Assembly (NCBI GenBank): GCA_964481385.1
Contig: CAYZTN010000011.1
Coordinates: 1 to 27,415 of the forward strand
Origin: UMGS1649 sp964481385
Lineage (GTDB): Bacteria; Bacillota; Clostridia; TANB77; CAG-465
DNA length: 27,415 nt
Direction of reading: 5' to 3'
This document shows, in pieces, positions 27,369 through 27,415 of this stretch. Positions within the stretch are counted from its first letter, which is position 1. Each line of letters opens with the position of its first letter. Under the pieces are notes generated by a model. It was given only the letters and a program-made list of their open reading frames with translations. It was not told where the DNA came from and searched no databases. A program made the translations under genes and the position numbers.

Positions 27369-27415
27369 ATGAAAATAGAACAAACTATGTTTATTCGCAG
27401 ATTAACTCAATTAAT
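27369..27415 (+). CDS. Start of a divergent regulator gene (partial, likely CI-type)
   Basis: Only 15 codons are inside the window: MKIEQTMFIRRLTQLN. The ATG at 27369 is preceded by AGGTGGTGAACTTG. The beginning fits the first helix of an XRE repressor, and divergence from a Cro-like gene across paired operators makes a CI-type repressor the natural reading, but the sequence is too short to prove it. Confidence 0.6.
   Translation, partial: MKIEQTMFIRRLTQL

Noticed and set aside
1..27415. A non-standard stop code (TGA or TAG read as sense)
   Set aside because: TAA, TAG and TGA are all found at sensible gene ends (e.g. TAG for the clamp, TGA for the HNH gene). Stops inside genes occur only after the CGG shift sites and at the intron.

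Overview
The window looks like the replication and early region of a temperate phage or prophage from a low-GC, probably spore-forming Clostridia-like Bacillota. Base composition is strongly AT-rich, ribosome binding sites are GGAGG/AGGTG type, and the gene content is phage-like (ERF annealing protein, RusA, RecU-like resolvase, DnaB/DnaG, PolA with a group I intron, own sliding clamp, CI/Cro-type switch). A SpoVS homologue fits a spore-former host. Almost everything is read leftwards (minus strand) as tightly packed genes, many overlapping by ATGA or TAATG.

Layout from right to left. 27.4-26.6 kb: a divergent switch with the start of a plus-strand gene at the window edge, a Cro-like HTH gene, two operator-like repeats in the intergenic region, and a second HTH gene. 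26.6-24.5 kb: small regulatory, zinc-ribbon and membrane genes, including two plus-strand genes that share a nearly identical promoter and leader. 24.5-22.6 kb: recombination (ERF protein, NinB-like protein, HNH nuclease, SSB). 22.2-20.2 kb: a DUF6291-like candidate initiator carrying iteron-like repeats, a possible helicase loader, and RusA. 20.2-18.6 kb: small unknown genes. 18.5-10.5 kb: DnaB helicase, primase, sigma-like factor, SpoVS, gp32-like ssDNA-binding protein, DNA polymerase I (interrupted), and AdoMet synthetase. 10.5-5.9 kb: radical SAM protein, DNA methyltransferase, SNF2-type helicase, sliding clamp. 5.9-1.8 kb: a 186-nt structured noncoding element, Cas4-like nuclease, zinc protein, RecU-like nuclease, C5-methylase-like protein, RecA, and a terminator. 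1.8-0 kb: small unknown genes driven from a consensus promoter that occurs twice within a 71-bp direct repeat.

The most striking observation is a recoding pattern. Three core genes (SNF2-type helicase, DNA polymerase I, C5-methylase-like) are each split by a +1 frameshift. In every case the zero-frame codon at the break is CGG, preceded by a codon ending in G. Skipping the C (or reading CGGR as glycine) restores the family sequence exactly. I checked by eye every CGG on the coding strands. The only other in-frame CGG in any gene called here is near the 3' end of a small gene at 1.5 kb, again in the context G-CGG-A. CGG therefore appears to be excluded as an ordinary sense codon and to act as a +1 frameshift signal. 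In all three genes the downstream part carries essential motifs (polymerase motif C, helicase motif VI, the methylase ENP segment), so full-length replication enzymes would require the shift.

The polymerase gene also contains an 886-nt group I intron. Its splice sites can be set from P1 and P10 pairing, and it encodes an HNH endonuclease whose reading frame runs into the ribozyme core.
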